DNA of 64,000 nt from Streptomyces scabiei 87.22. GTDB lineage: Bacteria; Actinomycetota; Actinomycetes; Streptomycetales; Streptomycetaceae. A model generated the notes under the pieces. It did no database searches, was not told where the DNA came from, and was given only the letters and a program-made list of their open reading frames with translations. The stretch lies in NCBI RefSeq assembly GCF_000091305.1, contig NC_013929.1, positions 5,642,001 through 5,706,000 on the forward strand. Direction: 5' to 3'. Below are positions 40,881 to 52,450 of the stretch, one piece after another (position 1 is the first letter of the stretch; each line of letters starts with the position of its first letter). The position numbers were made by a program, and so were the translations under genes.

Positions 40881-41011
40881 CGAGCGGGGGGTGACGGGGC
40901 GCCCGGTGCAGCCGCCGGGCGCCCTTCTCCGGCGGAGCGGCGGGGCGGGTCGGAGCGGCGGCGCGGCGCGGCGCGGCGAACTGTCCGGATTGGTGCAACC
41001 GCCCCTTTCTG

Positions 41012-41040
41012 TGAGTCATTTGCGAGTAAGCAATGACTCA
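41012..41040. promoter_or_regulatory. Inverted repeat upstream of the secreted peptidase gene
   Basis: TGAGTCATT (41012-41020) and AATGACTCA (41032-41040) are perfect arms, with further TGC/GCA pairing inside and a GAGTAA loop. It lies about 114 bases before ATG 41154 in an AT-richer promoter region and may be an operator. The 273-base gap from the cellulase holds no gene. Confidence 0.45.
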
Positions 41041-41153
41041 ATTCGGTCAAGTCTTGGTCGAATAAGTTATCGCGGCGTGTCCTCTTCGGGAACCATGCGG
41101 CCTGGGCCGCGAACCTCGCGGACCTGCACCCCCCATCGTTCAGAGAGAACTTC

Positions 41154-42773
41154 ATGAGAAGAAGCGCAGCCGTGCTGTGCGGCGCCGGCGTTGTTCTGGC
41201 CGGGACGCTCAGCGCCGTACCCGCCAACGCCAGCGGGTCGCCCTCCGCGAACACCGTCCAGGCCGCCGTCGCGAAGGTCGCCTGGAAGAAGTGCGCCACC
41301 GACAACTACCCGACGCTGCAGTGCGGCTCGGTGAAGGTGCCGCTCGACTACGCGAAGCCGAGCGGGAAGAAGATCACGCTGGCGCTGTCCCGCGTGCCGC
41401 ACACCTCGAAGACGTTCCAGGGCCCGCTGCTGGTCAACCCCGGCGGCCCCGGCGGCAGCGGTCTGACGCTGGCCGGATTCGTCGCCTCCTCGCTGCCGAA
41501 GAAGGTGGCCGCGCAGTACGACGTCATCGGCTTCGACCCGCGTGGAGTGGGCGCGAGCAAGCCCGCCCTGGACTGCAAGCCGGGCTACTTCGACCCGGTG
41601 CGTCCGGACTCCGTGCCGAGCACCTCCGCGCTCGAGAAGGCCAACGTCGAGCGCGCCCAGTCCTTCGCCAAGGCCTGCGGCACGAAGTACAAGGACGTCC
41701 TGCCGTACATCAACACGATCAGCGCCGTGAAGGACCTGGACTCGATCCGTAAGTCCCTCGGCGCGAAGAAGATCAACTACTTCGGCTACTCGTACGGCAC
41801 CTACCTCGGCGCGGTCTACGCCAAGCTGTACCCGACGAAGGTGCGGCGTCTGGTGCTCGACTCGATCGTCGACCCGACGGGTGTCTGGTACCAGGACAAC
41901 CTCGACCAGGACTACGCCTTCGACAAGCGCCACAAGGCCTTCATGAAGTGGGTGGCCAAGAACAACGCCACCTACAAGCTCGGTACCGACGCCAAGAAGA
42001 TCGAGGCCAAGTGGTACGCCATGCGTGCCGCCCTCGCCAAGAAGCCGGTGGGCGGCTCGGTGAAGGTGGGTGCCTCGGAGCTGGAGGACACCTTCATCCC
42101 CGGCGGGTACTACAACGGCTACTGGCCGTTCCTCGCCGAGGCGTTCGCCGCCTACGTGGGCGACAAGAACTCCGACCCGCTGGTCGAGGCGTACCAGAAC
42201 TTCGCCGCCGTCGACTCCTCCGGTGACAACGGCTACAGCGTCTACACCTCGGTGCAGTGCCGTGACGCGTCCTGGCCGCGTGACTGGAAGAAGTGGACCA
42301 AGGACAACTGGGCGGTCTACAAGAAGGCCCCCTTCATGGCCTGGAACAACGCCTGGTACAACGCGCCGTGCGCGTTCTGGCCGACCAAGTCGCTGAAGCC
42401 GGTGAACATCGCCAACTCCAAGCTGCCCCCGACGCTGCTGTTCCAGGCGACGGACGACGCGGCCACCCCGTACCAGGGTGGTGTGACCGTCCACAAGCTG
42501 CTCAAGAACTCCAGCCTGGTGGTCGAGCAGGGTGGCGGCAACCACGGCATCACGCTGAGCGGCAACAGCTGCCTCGACAAGTACCTGGCCACGTACCTGA
42601 CCAACGGCAAGGTGCCGCACGGCAAGGGCACGGCCGACGCCACCTGCAAGAAGCTGGCCGACCCGAAGCCGTCGGCCGCGGAGCAGTCGGCGCAGTCGAC
42701 GCTCAGCACGGCACCGGGGAACGCCGCGACGAGCGGCGAGACCCTGCACGGCATACTCGGCTTCCGGGGCTGA
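41154..42773 (+). CDS. Secreted S33 alpha/beta hydrolase (Slp/tripeptidyl aminopeptidase family)
   Basis: The 539-residue precursor has a signal peptide (MRRSAAVLCGAGVVLAGTLS, cleaved near ANA). The fold markers are VNPGGPGGSG (oxyanion loop), DVIGFDPRGVG, the nucleophile elbow GYSYGT with Ser213, the Asp in ATDDAATPYQGG and the His in GGGNHGI, as in Streptomyces tripeptidyl aminopeptidases and SlpD/SlpE. It removes short peptides from N-termini outside the cell. Cys residues (CATDNYP ... LQCGSV, others near the end) suggest disulfides. Whether it is lipid-anchored is excluded by the lack of a lipobox. It ends before a 34-bp palindromic terminator shared with serC. Confidence 0.9.
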   Translation: MRRSAAVLCGAGVVLAGTLSAVPANASGSPSANTVQAAVAKVAWKKCATDNYPTLQCGSVKVPLDYAKPSGKKITLALSRVPHTSKTFQGPLLVNPGGPGGSGLTLAGFVASSLPKKVAAQYDVIGFDPRGVGASKPALDCKPGYFDPVRPDSVPSTSALEKANVERAQSFAKACGTKYKDVLPYINTISAVKDLDSIRKSLGAKKINYFGYSYGTYLGAVYAKLYPTKVRRLVLDSIVDPTGVWYQDNLDQDYAFDKRHKAFMKWVAKNNATYKLGTDAKKIEAKWYAMRAALAKKPVGGSVKVGASELEDTFIPGGYYNGYWPFLAEAFAAYVGDKNSDPLVEAYQNFAAVDSSGDNGYSVYTSVQCRDASWPRDWKKWTKDNWAVYKKAPFMAWNNAWYNAPCAFWPTKSLKPVNIANSKLPPTLLFQATDDAATPYQGGVTVHKLLKNSSLVVEQGGGNHGITLSGNSCLDKYLATYLTNGKVPHGKGTADATCKKLADPKPSAAEQSAQSTLSTAPGNAATSGETLHGILGFRG

Positions 42774-42791
42774 CCGCGCGGTGACGAACGA

Positions 42792-42825
42792 GAAGGGCGC
42801 CCGGCACATGTGCCGGGCGCCCTTC
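42792..42825. terminator. 34-bp perfect palindrome, bidirectional terminator
   Basis: The palindrome is centred at 42808/42809; its left arm is GAAGGGCGCCCGGCACA. It lies between the convergent peptidase and serC genes, 19 bases from either stop. It should fold on both transcripts and end both. Confidence 0.9.
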
Positions 42826-42844
42826 GGCGTCGTACGAGGGGGTG

Positions 42845-45475
<2,631 letters not shown>

Positions 45476-45495
<20 letters not shown>

Positions 45496-45823
45496 CTAGC
45501 ACCTGCTCCAGGATGTCCGGATCGATCAACGCGGCCTGGTTCGGATGCCGGGCGCTGACCCGGCCGGCCGAAAGGAGGTCGGAGAGCAGCACCTTCGTGA
45601 TGCTCACCGGCAGCCGCAGCTCGGCGGCGATCTCCACGACCGCCGTCGGCCGCTCCGTCAGCCGCAGGATCGCCACATGCTCCGACTGCATGCCCGGCAG
45701 CGGCTGGCTCTCGGCCACCACCAGGGTCATCAGGTCGAACGGCGTTCCGGGAGCCGAACGGCTGCGTCCCCCGGTGAGCGTGTAGAGCCGGTCGGGCAGG
45801 TCGTCCCTGCCGGGCCGGCTCAT
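45476..45823 (-). CDS. Conservon protein CvnC (DUF742)
   Basis: The 115-residue DUF742 protein starts at ATG 45823, overlapping the cvnB stop as ATGA. It contains DRLYTLTGGRSRS, LMTLVVAES, HVAILRLTERPTAVVEIAAE and LSDLLSAGRVSARHP, in the winged-helix-like order of the family. DUF742 proteins act with the CvnB roadblock protein and the CvnA kinase at the membrane; in other conservons they are followed by a CvnD GTPase. Here the P450 gene follows directly and overlaps by 20 bases, so the GTPase is absent. Cytoplasmic or membrane-associated. Confidence 0.9.
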
Positions 45824-46314
45824 GACGTACGGGGCGCCAGAGCCGTAGCCGCGGTCGGGGTCGTCGTCGTGGTGGTGGTCGCGCCGGTGGTCGCGCCGGT
45901 CCGGTGACGCGGCTTCGCGCTCAGGTGCTCGCCGAGCTGTTCGATCAGCTCGCTCATGTTGTGGCCGACGAGGCCGGGGTCGGCGTCCTCGTCCGTCACC
46001 AGGGCCAGATGCGCGCCCTCGCCCGCCTCCACGATGAACAGGACCCCGCCGTGGAACTCCGCCATCGCCGACCGGACGCCTCCGCTGCCGTCGCCGAACT
46101 CCATGGACGCCCCGTGGGAGAGCGACTGGATGCCGGCGGCGATCGCGGAGAGCTGGTCGGCCCGGTCGACGGACAGTTCGGGGGTACGGCACAGTCTCAG
46201 GCCGTCCCGGGAGAGGACGAGCGCGTGCCGGGCACCCGGCGTGCGTTCCAGCAGTCCCTCCATGAGCCAGGTGAGCCTGTCGTCGGCGGTGGTGCCGATA
46301 CCGGTACCGGTCAT
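45820..46314 (-). CDS. Conservon protein CvnB (roadblock/LC7)
   Basis: This 164-residue roadblock/LC7 protein starts at ATG 46314, overlapping the cvnA stop (ATGA). The fold region is LTWLMEGLLERTPGARHALVL, LCRTPELSVDRADQLSAIAAG, and FIVEAGEGAHLALVTDEDAD, followed by GHNMSELIEQLGEHL. Such proteins usually form dimers that bind or regulate small GTPases. The C-terminus is a Thr/Ala-rich low-complexity tail (residues 138-164; TTGATTTTTTTPTAATAL), unusual for the family. It is the second member of a tightly coupled operon, between the CvnA sensor and DUF742 genes. Confidence 0.92.
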   Translation of the reverse strand: MTGTGIGTTADDRLTWLMEGLLERTPGARHALVLSRDGLRLCRTPELSVDRADQLSAIAAGIQSLSHGASMEFGDGSGGVRSAMAEFHGGVLFIVEAGEGAHLALVTDEDADPGLVGHNMSELIEQLGEHLSAKPRHRTGATTGATTTTTTTPTAATALAPRTS

Positions 46315-48605
46315 GGGGTGTGGTCGCCTTCCAGGTGGGGGTGCGTGCGCGGGTCCGGGGCGGGCAGCCGCTCCCCGGCCGGGTCGGGGGCCGGGTCCGG
46401 GTCGGGGTGGGGGTAGGACGGGGAGGGGAGGGGCGCGGGTTCCCAGGCCGGTTCCCGTACGGGATCCAGCTCCCATCTGGCCTCCGCTGCGGGGTCCGGC
46501 GCCCAGGGCAGCTCGGCGGCGGCCTCCGCCTGCCAGGCCGCCTCCTTCACCGCCTCCGGCTCCCACGCGAGTCCGCGCGAGGGCTCGGGCTCCCATCCGG
46601 TCTCCCGCACGGGCGGCCCGGGCTCCCAGGCCGCCTCCGCCACGGGTTCGGGTCCGGGCTCCCACGCCGCACCGGCCACCGCGCCCCACTCGGGCTCCCG
46701 TACGGGCTCCAGCTCCGGCGGCCGCACGGTCTCGGCGGCCGGGGTGGTGTCCCGTACGGGTTCCAGGGCGGTGCCCGGTTCCGGTCGGGCCGAGGTCTCG
46801 GGCAGGTCGGGGGAGCCCTCGTCACCCGCGGCGGTTCCCTGGACGAACGCCTGGTCCAGCCCGCCGCCCGTGCCCCGCACCGCGCGGCGGAAGCTGCTGA
46901 AGCGGACCGCCCCGCTGCCGGCGTCCTCGGCGGGCCGGGAGGCCCGTCCCGGCCGGGCGGCCGCGTCGGAGGCGGCCTGGGTACGGGCTTCCGCGTCGGC
47001 GAGGGACTGGCCGCGCCGGCGCCGGGGGAGGCCGTCGGAGGGGGCCGGGGTCTCGTCCGCCGAGCCCGGCCCGGGCGTGCCGTCGGAGCCGAACGCGTAC
47101 TCCCCGGTGCCGAACTCGGAGCTGAGCGACGAGGTGAACGACGAACCGGACCACGACCCCGGCGCGGAACCGGGCGTCGGTGGGCCGGCCGGGGTGTCGT
47201 AAGCGGAGGTGGGACCGGCCGGACCGGGCGCCGGTGTCCCGTACCTGTAGCCGGACAGGGAGTCGATCAGGGCGTCGGCCACCGGGTCGGCGACGGGCGC
47301 GGCAGGGGCCTCCGCCGGGAACTCATGCGTGGGCGTCGGCTCGGCGTCCAGGTCGTGCGGGGCGCGCACGCCCGCGTGGGGCGGGGGCGCGGACGGTGCG
47401 GGAGACGCCGTAGTCGGTGCCGTGGGGACCGTGCTCGCCAGGACGTCCTGCGGGATGAGCATCAGGACGCCCGTGCCGCCGCGCGCGGACGGGCGGAAGG
47501 AGATGCGCAGGCCGTGCTTGCGGGCGAGGCGGCCGACGACGGCGAGGCCGAGACGGGTGCCGGACAGGCTCGCCAGATCGGTCGCCTCGCCCGACACGGC
47601 CCGTTCGGCGCGCCGGAGCTGGACGTCCCCCATGACCAGGCCGGAGTCCTCGACGGAGATGATCGCGCCGGCCGGGACCTCCTCGACGTACACATGGACC
47701 TCGGCGGTCGGCGGCGAGAAGTTGGCCGCGTTGTCGAGGAGTTCGGCGAGCGCGTGCATGACGCCCTCGGCGGCGTGCCCGGCGACGGCGGCCTCGCTGG
47801 AGGAGTGCAGCCGGACCCGGCGGTAGGCGCCGATCCGGCCCATCGCGCCGCGCAGGATCGACTCCATCGGGATCGGGCGCGCCCAGCGGCGGCCCGAGCG
47901 GGCGCCCGCGAGGACGGCGACGGAGTCGGCGAGACGGCCCGCCTGGGCGGTGCGGTGGTCGAGGTGGAGCAGGTCGGCGAGGACGTCCTCGTCGGCGTGA
48001 CGTTCCTCCATGGCGCGGAGGTCGGCGAGCGTGCCGGTGGCGAGGGCCTGCATCCGGCCGGCCACGTTGGCGGTGACGGCGAGGAGGGCGGACCGCTCGG
48101 TCTCGGCCTGTCTGGCGCGTTCCGAGAGCAGGACCCGCTCCTGGATGATCTCCTCCGCCGTTCGGTCCCGTTCGTCGGACAGCCGTGCGCGCTCGCGCTC
48201 GGACTCCGTCGTCAGCCGTACCCGTTCCCGGGCGAACTCGGCCGCGATCCGGGCCCGCTCCTGGACGAACTCCTCGGTCAGCCGACCGCGTTCCTGCGCG
48301 TACTCCTCGGCCGTCCGCGCCCGCTCCCGCAGCAGCAGACCAGCCTCCTGGGAGACGGCGGCGAGCCGCAGGCGCAGCAGGCGCACCGACACGCGCGCGT
48401 GCACGGCGACCGCGACGGCGGCCGTGAGCAGCAACGCCGCCGCGCCGGCGCCCCCGGCGAGGGGCAGCCGCACGGACTGCGGCGCCACCGCGACCGCGGC
48501 CCCGGCGGCGGTCGCGGAGAGCAGGGCGGTCACCAGGGGAAGGGGAAGGACTGAGCGCGGGGCGGGGCGTTCGCCTGGTGAGCGAGGTGAGCTGGGCGCG
48601 GTCAT
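46311..48605 (-). CDS. Conservon sensor-like histidine kinase CvnA
   Basis: The 764-residue protein has two membrane helices near the N-terminus (about residues 22-45 and 50-70), a long coiled coil (RERARTAEEYAQERGRLTEEF in part), and a GHKL ATPase domain with N box ELLDNAANFSPP, G1 EDSGLVMG and G2 GTRLGLAVVGRLARKHG. No phospho-acceptor HE-box of standard kinases is seen; the DHRTAQAGR segment is the equivalent region, and conservon kinases have unusual dimer domains. The last 350 residues are disordered with repeated WEP/AWE motifs. It is membrane-bound and is the first gene of the operon. Confidence 0.92.
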   Translation of the reverse strand: MTAPSSPRSPGERPAPRSVLPLPLVTALLSATAAGAAVAVAPQSVRLPLAGGAGAAALLLTAAVAVAVHARVSVRLLRLRLAAVSQEAGLLLRERARTAEEYAQERGRLTEEFVQERARIAAEFARERVRLTTESERERARLSDERDRTAEEIIQERVLLSERARQAETERSALLAVTANVAGRMQALATGTLADLRAMEERHADEDVLADLLHLDHRTAQAGRLADSVAVLAGARSGRRWARPIPMESILRGAMGRIGAYRRVRLHSSSEAAVAGHAAEGVMHALAELLDNAANFSPPTAEVHVYVEEVPAGAIISVEDSGLVMGDVQLRRAERAVSGEATDLASLSGTRLGLAVVGRLARKHGLRISFRPSARGGTGVLMLIPQDVLASTVPTAPTTASPAPSAPPPHAGVRAPHDLDAEPTPTHEFPAEAPAAPVADPVADALIDSLSGYRYGTPAPGPAGPTSAYDTPAGPPTPGSAPGSWSGSSFTSSLSSEFGTGEYAFGSDGTPGPGSADETPAPSDGLPRRRRGQSLADAEARTQAASDAAARPGRASRPAEDAGSGAVRFSSFRRAVRGTGGGLDQAFVQGTAAGDEGSPDLPETSARPEPGTALEPVRDTTPAAETVRPPELEPVREPEWGAVAGAAWEPGPEPVAEAAWEPGPPVRETGWEPEPSRGLAWEPEAVKEAAWQAEAAAELPWAPDPAAEARWELDPVREPAWEPAPLPSPSYPHPDPDPAPDPAGERLPAPDPRTHPHLEGDHTP

Positions 48606-48627
48606 CGGCTGGTGTCCTCGGTCGGTT

Positions 48628-48677
48628 CTGAACTCGGTAACTCAGTCGGTTCCTGAATTCGGTAACTCGGTCGGTCC
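48628..48677. repeat. Two tandem 25-bp units upstream of cvnA
   Basis: CTGAACTCGGTAACTCAGTC and its neighbour beginning CTGAATTCGGTAACTCGGTC are consecutive 25-bp copies (48628-48652, 48653-48677), with a third CTGAA start after them. They lie 23 bases upstream of the cvnA start and may bind a regulator. The 260-base divergent gap holds no gene. Confidence 0.75.
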
Positions 48678-48865
48678 CTGAACGAGAAGCGACGTCTGGT
48701 GCTCAATTGGGCGTCACTATATGGGAGTTCGTGACGGGGGTTGGCCGGTTTCCGGTTAGCTCTCCGGAATCAGGCCAACGTCCCCGGTGAGCGGCGCGCC
48801 GCCTTTCCGCCCGTCGCGCCGCCGCCTCGTCGTCACTGTCAGTGGTCGGGTGCATCCTGGGACGC

Positions 48866-51800
48866 ATGACGGAACTCGGGGGCACGACGGGCGGTGGAGG
48901 CGCGGCCGCGCGGGACACGGCAGGTGACGCGGACGCGGCGGCGCTGCGGGCCGCGCTGCCGGCCGCGCTGCGGGCGGCCGGTGTGCGCGGCGAGGCGGCC
49001 TTCGACGTGACGGCCCGTGCGCTGACGACCATGGACGCGTCCAACTACCGGCGGGTGCCGCTGGGCGTGGTCGCGCCCCGGGACGCGGACGACGTGGCGG
49101 CCGTCCTGTCCGTGTGCCGGGAGCACGGCGTCCCGGTCGTCGCACGCGGCGGCGGCACCTCGATCGCCGGGCAGGCCACGGGCACGGGCGTGGTGCTGGA
49201 CCTCACCCGCCACATGAACCGGCTGGTCTCCCTCGACCCCGGGACGCGCACGGCGGTCGTCCAGCCGGGCCTGGTCCTGGACCGGCTCCAGGAGGCCGCC
49301 GCCCCGCACGGCCTGCGCTTCGGCCCCGACCCCTCCACCCACAGCCGCTGCACGCTCGGCGGCATGATCGGCAACAACTCCTGCGGCGCGCACTCGGTCG
49401 CCTGGGGCACCACGGCCGACAACGTGCGCGCACTGTCGGTGACCGACGCCCGGGGCGAGGCACGGCGGCTCGGGCCGGGCTGGTCGGGCGCGCCGGACGG
49501 CCTCCGCCCGCTCGTGGAGCGAGAACTGGCCCGCCTGCGCACCGGCTTCCCCGACCTCCCCCGCCGTATCTCCGGTTACGCCCTCGACGCCCTCCTCCCG
49601 GAGAACGGCTCGGACGTGGCCCGTTCCTTCTGCGGCTCCGAGGGCACGCTCGGGGTGCTCACGGAAGCGGTCGTCCGTCTCGTCGAGGCACCCCGCGCGC
49701 GTGCCCTCGCCGTCCTGGCGTACGCCGACGAGAGCGCGGCGGCGGAGGCCGCCCCCGGCCTGCTGCCGCACCGCCCGTACACGGTGGAGGGCATGGCCGC
49801 GGACCTCGTCCCGCCGGGGACGGCCGGCCTCCCGGCGGGCGGGGCCTGGCTGTTCGTGGAGACCGGCGGTGCCACGCCCGCCGAGGCGCGGGCGCACGCC
49901 GGCACGATGGTCCGCGCGGCCCGGGCGGACGGCGCGCTCGTGGATTCCCTGGTGGTGACCGACCCCGCCGCCCAGCGCGCGCTGTGGCGGGTCCGCGAGG
50001 ACGCGAGCGGTACGGCGACCCGGATGCCCGACGGAACCGAGGCGTGGCCGGGCTGGGAGGACTGCGCGGTGCCACCGGCCCGGCTCGGCGCCTACCTGAA
50101 GGACTTCCGGGGCCTGCTGCGCGCCCACGACCTGCGGGGCACGCCCTACGGCCACTTCGGCGACGGCTGCATCCACGTCCGGGTCGACTTCGATCTGCTG
50201 ACCCCGGCGGGCATCGCCCGCTTCCGCCGCTTCTCCGAGGAAATGGCCGAACTGGTCACCTCGCACGGCGGCTCCCTCTCCGGGGAACACGGCGACGGAC
50301 AGGCCCGCGCCGAACTCCTGCCGACGATGTACGGGCCCGAGATGGTCCGGCTGTTCGAGAAGGTGAAGGGGATCTGGGACCCCGACGACCTCCTCAACCC
50401 CGGCATGCTCGTCCGCCCCGCCCCGCTCGACGCCAACCTGCGCTTCGCGGTCCTGCCACGCACACCCGTGCCGGTGGAGTTCGCCTACCCGGACGACGGC
50501 GGCGACTTCTCGGCGGCGGTCCGGCGCTGCGTGGGCGTCGCCAAGTGCCGGACCACCGAGGTGAGTCCGGCGTCCGGGGCCGTCATGTGCCCCTCCTTCC
50601 GCGCGACGGGGGAGGAGGAGCACTCCACCCGGGGCCGGGCCCGCCTGCTGCACGAGATGCTGGCCGGTGAGGTGGTCACCGACGGCTGGCGCTCACCGGA
50701 GGTCCGGGACGCCCTCGACCTCTGTCTGTCCTGCAAGGGCTGCCGCTCCGACTGTCCGGTCGGCGTCGACATGGCCACGTACAAGGCGGAGTTCCTCCAC
50801 CACCACTACGCCGGCCGCCGCCGCCCGGCCGCCCACCACACGATGGGCCGGCTGCCGCTCTGGCTGGGCCTGGTCGCCCGTACGCGCACGGCCGCGCTGG
50901 TCAACCTCCTCGCCGGGTTCCGCCCCGCGGCCGCGCTCGCGAAACGGCTGGGCGGGATCGCGGAGGAGCGGGAGCTGCCCCGGCTCGCGCGGGTGCCGTT
51001 CACGCGGTGGTACGCGCGGTCGCTCGGAGAGCGGGGAGAGCGGGGAGAGCGGGGAGAGCGGGGAGAGCGAGGGGAGCGGAGGGAGCGGAGGGAGAGGGTG
51101 GAGGCCGGGGGCCGGGCCGGTGCCCACGAGGCACCCCCGACCGTGTTCCTGTGGCCGGACACCTTCACGGAGCACCTCTCGCCGTCCGTGGGGCAGGCGG
51201 CGCTGAAGGTGCTGGAGGCGGCCGGTCTGCGGGTGATCGTGCCGCCGACGCCGTGGGCGAGGCGGGGACCCACCCGGCCACGGCTCCCCCGGGCGCCGTT
51301 CGCGACGGGCGGGGCCCGCCTCTGCTGTGGCCTGACCTACGTCTCGACGGGCCAGCTCGACCGGGCCCGCACGGTACTGCGCCGCACCCTCGACCTGCTG
51401 GAGACCCCGGACGCGCCCATGAGCGACACGCCCGGGCAGCGGCCCCCGCACGAGGACCCGGGCCTCGCCCCACCCACGCCTGCCGACCTGCCCGTCGTCG
51501 TCCTCGAACCGAGCTGCGCGGCGGCGCTCCGCACCGACCTGCCCCAACTGCTCCCCGACGACCCCCGGGCCCACCGGCTCGCCGCCTCGGTCCTCACCTT
51601 CGCGGAGGCGCTCGAACGCCACGCCCCGCACTGGGCCCCGCCCGTCATCGGCCGCCCGGTGACCGGTCAGACCCACTGCCACCAGCACGCGGTCCTGGGC
51701 GACGCCCCCGACCGCCGCCTGCGCACCGCCGCCGGCCTCACCGGCGACCTCGGCGGAGGCTGCTGCGGCCTCGCCGGCAACTTCGGCTTCGAGAAGGGCC

Positions 51801-51994
51801 ACTACGAGGTCTCGGTCGCCTGCGCGGAGGACCAGCTCCTCCCGGCGGTACGCAACGCGACCCCCGACACGCTGATCCTGGCGGACGGCTACTCCTGCCG
51901 GACCCAGCTGGAACAGCTGGCGGGCAGACGGGGGCTGCACCTGGCGGAGGTGCTGGCGCGAGGGCTGGACCGGACGGACGGATCACACGAGTGA
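48866..51994 (+). CDS. FAD-binding and Fe-S-binding oxidoreductase, 1042 aa (YdiJ/D-lactate-dehydrogenase-like)
   Basis: One polypeptide combines an FAD-linked oxidase (PCMH) domain (about residues 60-270; VARGGGTSIAGQATG and RCTLGGMIGNNSCGAHS), the FAD-oxidase C-terminal domain (about 280-540; SGEHGDGQAR), a 4Fe-4S segment (CVGVAKCR and CLSCKGCRSDCPVGVD, about 560-640), and CCG domains (ARLCCGLTY, GGCCGLAGNFG). This is the YdiJ/Dld-type fusion, oxidising a 2-hydroxyacid and passing electrons to quinone. I chose ATG 48866. Residues 720-735 carry a GER repeat encoded by 9-bp tandem units. The natural substrate is not readable from the sequence. It is divergent from the conservon. Confidence 0.92.
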   Translation: MTELGGTTGGGGAAARDTAGDADAAALRAALPAALRAAGVRGEAAFDVTARALTTMDASNYRRVPLGVVAPRDADDVAAVLSVCREHGVPVVARGGGTSIAGQATGTGVVLDLTRHMNRLVSLDPGTRTAVVQPGLVLDRLQEAAAPHGLRFGPDPSTHSRCTLGGMIGNNSCGAHSVAWGTTADNVRALSVTDARGEARRLGPGWSGAPDGLRPLVERELARLRTGFPDLPRRISGYALDALLPENGSDVARSFCGSEGTLGVLTEAVVRLVEAPRARALAVLAYADESAAAEAAPGLLPHRPYTVEGMAADLVPPGTAGLPAGGAWLFVETGGATPAEARAHAGTMVRAARADGALVDSLVVTDPAAQRALWRVREDASGTATRMPDGTEAWPGWEDCAVPPARLGAYLKDFRGLLRAHDLRGTPYGHFGDGCIHVRVDFDLLTPAGIARFRRFSEEMAELVTSHGGSLSGEHGDGQARAELLPTMYGPEMVRLFEKVKGIWDPDDLLNPGMLVRPAPLDANLRFAVLPRTPVPVEFAYPDDGGDFSAAVRRCVGVAKCRTTEVSPASGAVMCPSFRATGEEEHSTRGRARLLHEMLAGEVVTDGWRSPEVRDALDLCLSCKGCRSDCPVGVDMATYKAEFLHHHYAGRRRPAAHHTMGRLPLWLGLVARTRTAALVNLLAGFRPAAALAKRLGGIAEERELPRLARVPFTRWYARSLGERGERGERGERGERGERRERRERVEAGGRAGAHEAPPTVFLWPDTFTEHLSPSVGQAALKVLEAAGLRVIVPPTPWARRGPTRPRLPRAPFATGGARLCCGLTYVSTGQLDRARTVLRRTLDLLETPDAPMSDTPGQRPPHEDPGLAPPTPADLPVVVLEPSCAAALRTDLPQLLPDDPRAHRLAASVLTFAEALERHAPHWAPPVIGRPVTGQTHCHQHAVLGDAPDRRLRTAAGLTGDLGGGCCGLAGNFGFEKGHYEVSVACAEDQLLPAVRNATPDTLILADGYSCRTQLEQLAGRRGLHLAEVLARGLDRTDGSHE
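51026..51070 (+). repeat. 9-bp tandem repeat (GGAGAGCGG) inside the FAD/Fe-S gene
   Basis: Five near-perfect units keep the frame and encode GERGERGERGERGER between the Fe-S domain and the CCG domains. It is likely a length-variable linker. Confidence 0.85.
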
Positions 51995-52124
51995 GACGGC
52001 GTCGGCACTGCTGAACTCGTACTGCCCTGTGCTGCGTTGCCCAGCGTCCGTCATCGAGCTGAGGGCTGGGCCCACTGCCGATCCATGTGTCCGCTCACGA
52101 GGTCCGGGTCGGACTGCCGTATCC

Positions 52125-52334
52125 CTATCGAGGTGAGTCGGCCGACGGCAGTCGCTGGATGCCGTCGATGAACCCCGTCCATGTTCCTGGTGCCACCGCG
52201 AGCGTGGCAGCGACCGGGAACTTGCTGTCCCGCACCCGGACCGAGGGCACGGGGGCGGTGCACAGGGCGACTTCGACACAGTCGAGCCCGGCCGAGTCGC
52301 AGTAGCTCGACCTGGTCCATCGGGCTGCGCTCAT
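52125..52334 (-). CDS. DUF397 protein, 69 aa, without an adjacent XRE partner
   Basis: The product fits DUF397: ARWTRSSYCDSAGLDCVEVA at the start, then VRVRDSKFP and a final TWTGFIDGIQRLPS. ATG 52334 follows GGAG by five bases. DUF397 proteins normally follow an XRE-family HTH/DUF5753 regulator gene and modulate it. Here the upstream 116 bases do not contain one, and the next gene upstream is a membrane coiled-coil protein. The gene is therefore orphaned, or the partner is elsewhere. Confidence 0.85.
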   Translation of the reverse strand: MSAARWTRSSYCDSAGLDCVEVALCTAPVPSVRVRDSKFPVAATLAVAPGTWTGFIDGIQRLPSADSPR

Positions 52335-52450
52335 CGGCTCTCCGTCGATCACTGGAACTTCACGGGTGCGTGGACAACAGCTCTCTACCCAGGCCCTGAT
52401 GATCCGCTACGCGATCCGGAGATGTCGCGCAGCTCGGGGGCGAGAACAGG

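Noticed and set aside
52335-52450. Remnant of an XRE/DUF5753 regulator before the DUF397 gene
   Set aside because: All three minus-strand frames were read and none shows recognisable DUF5753 sequence.
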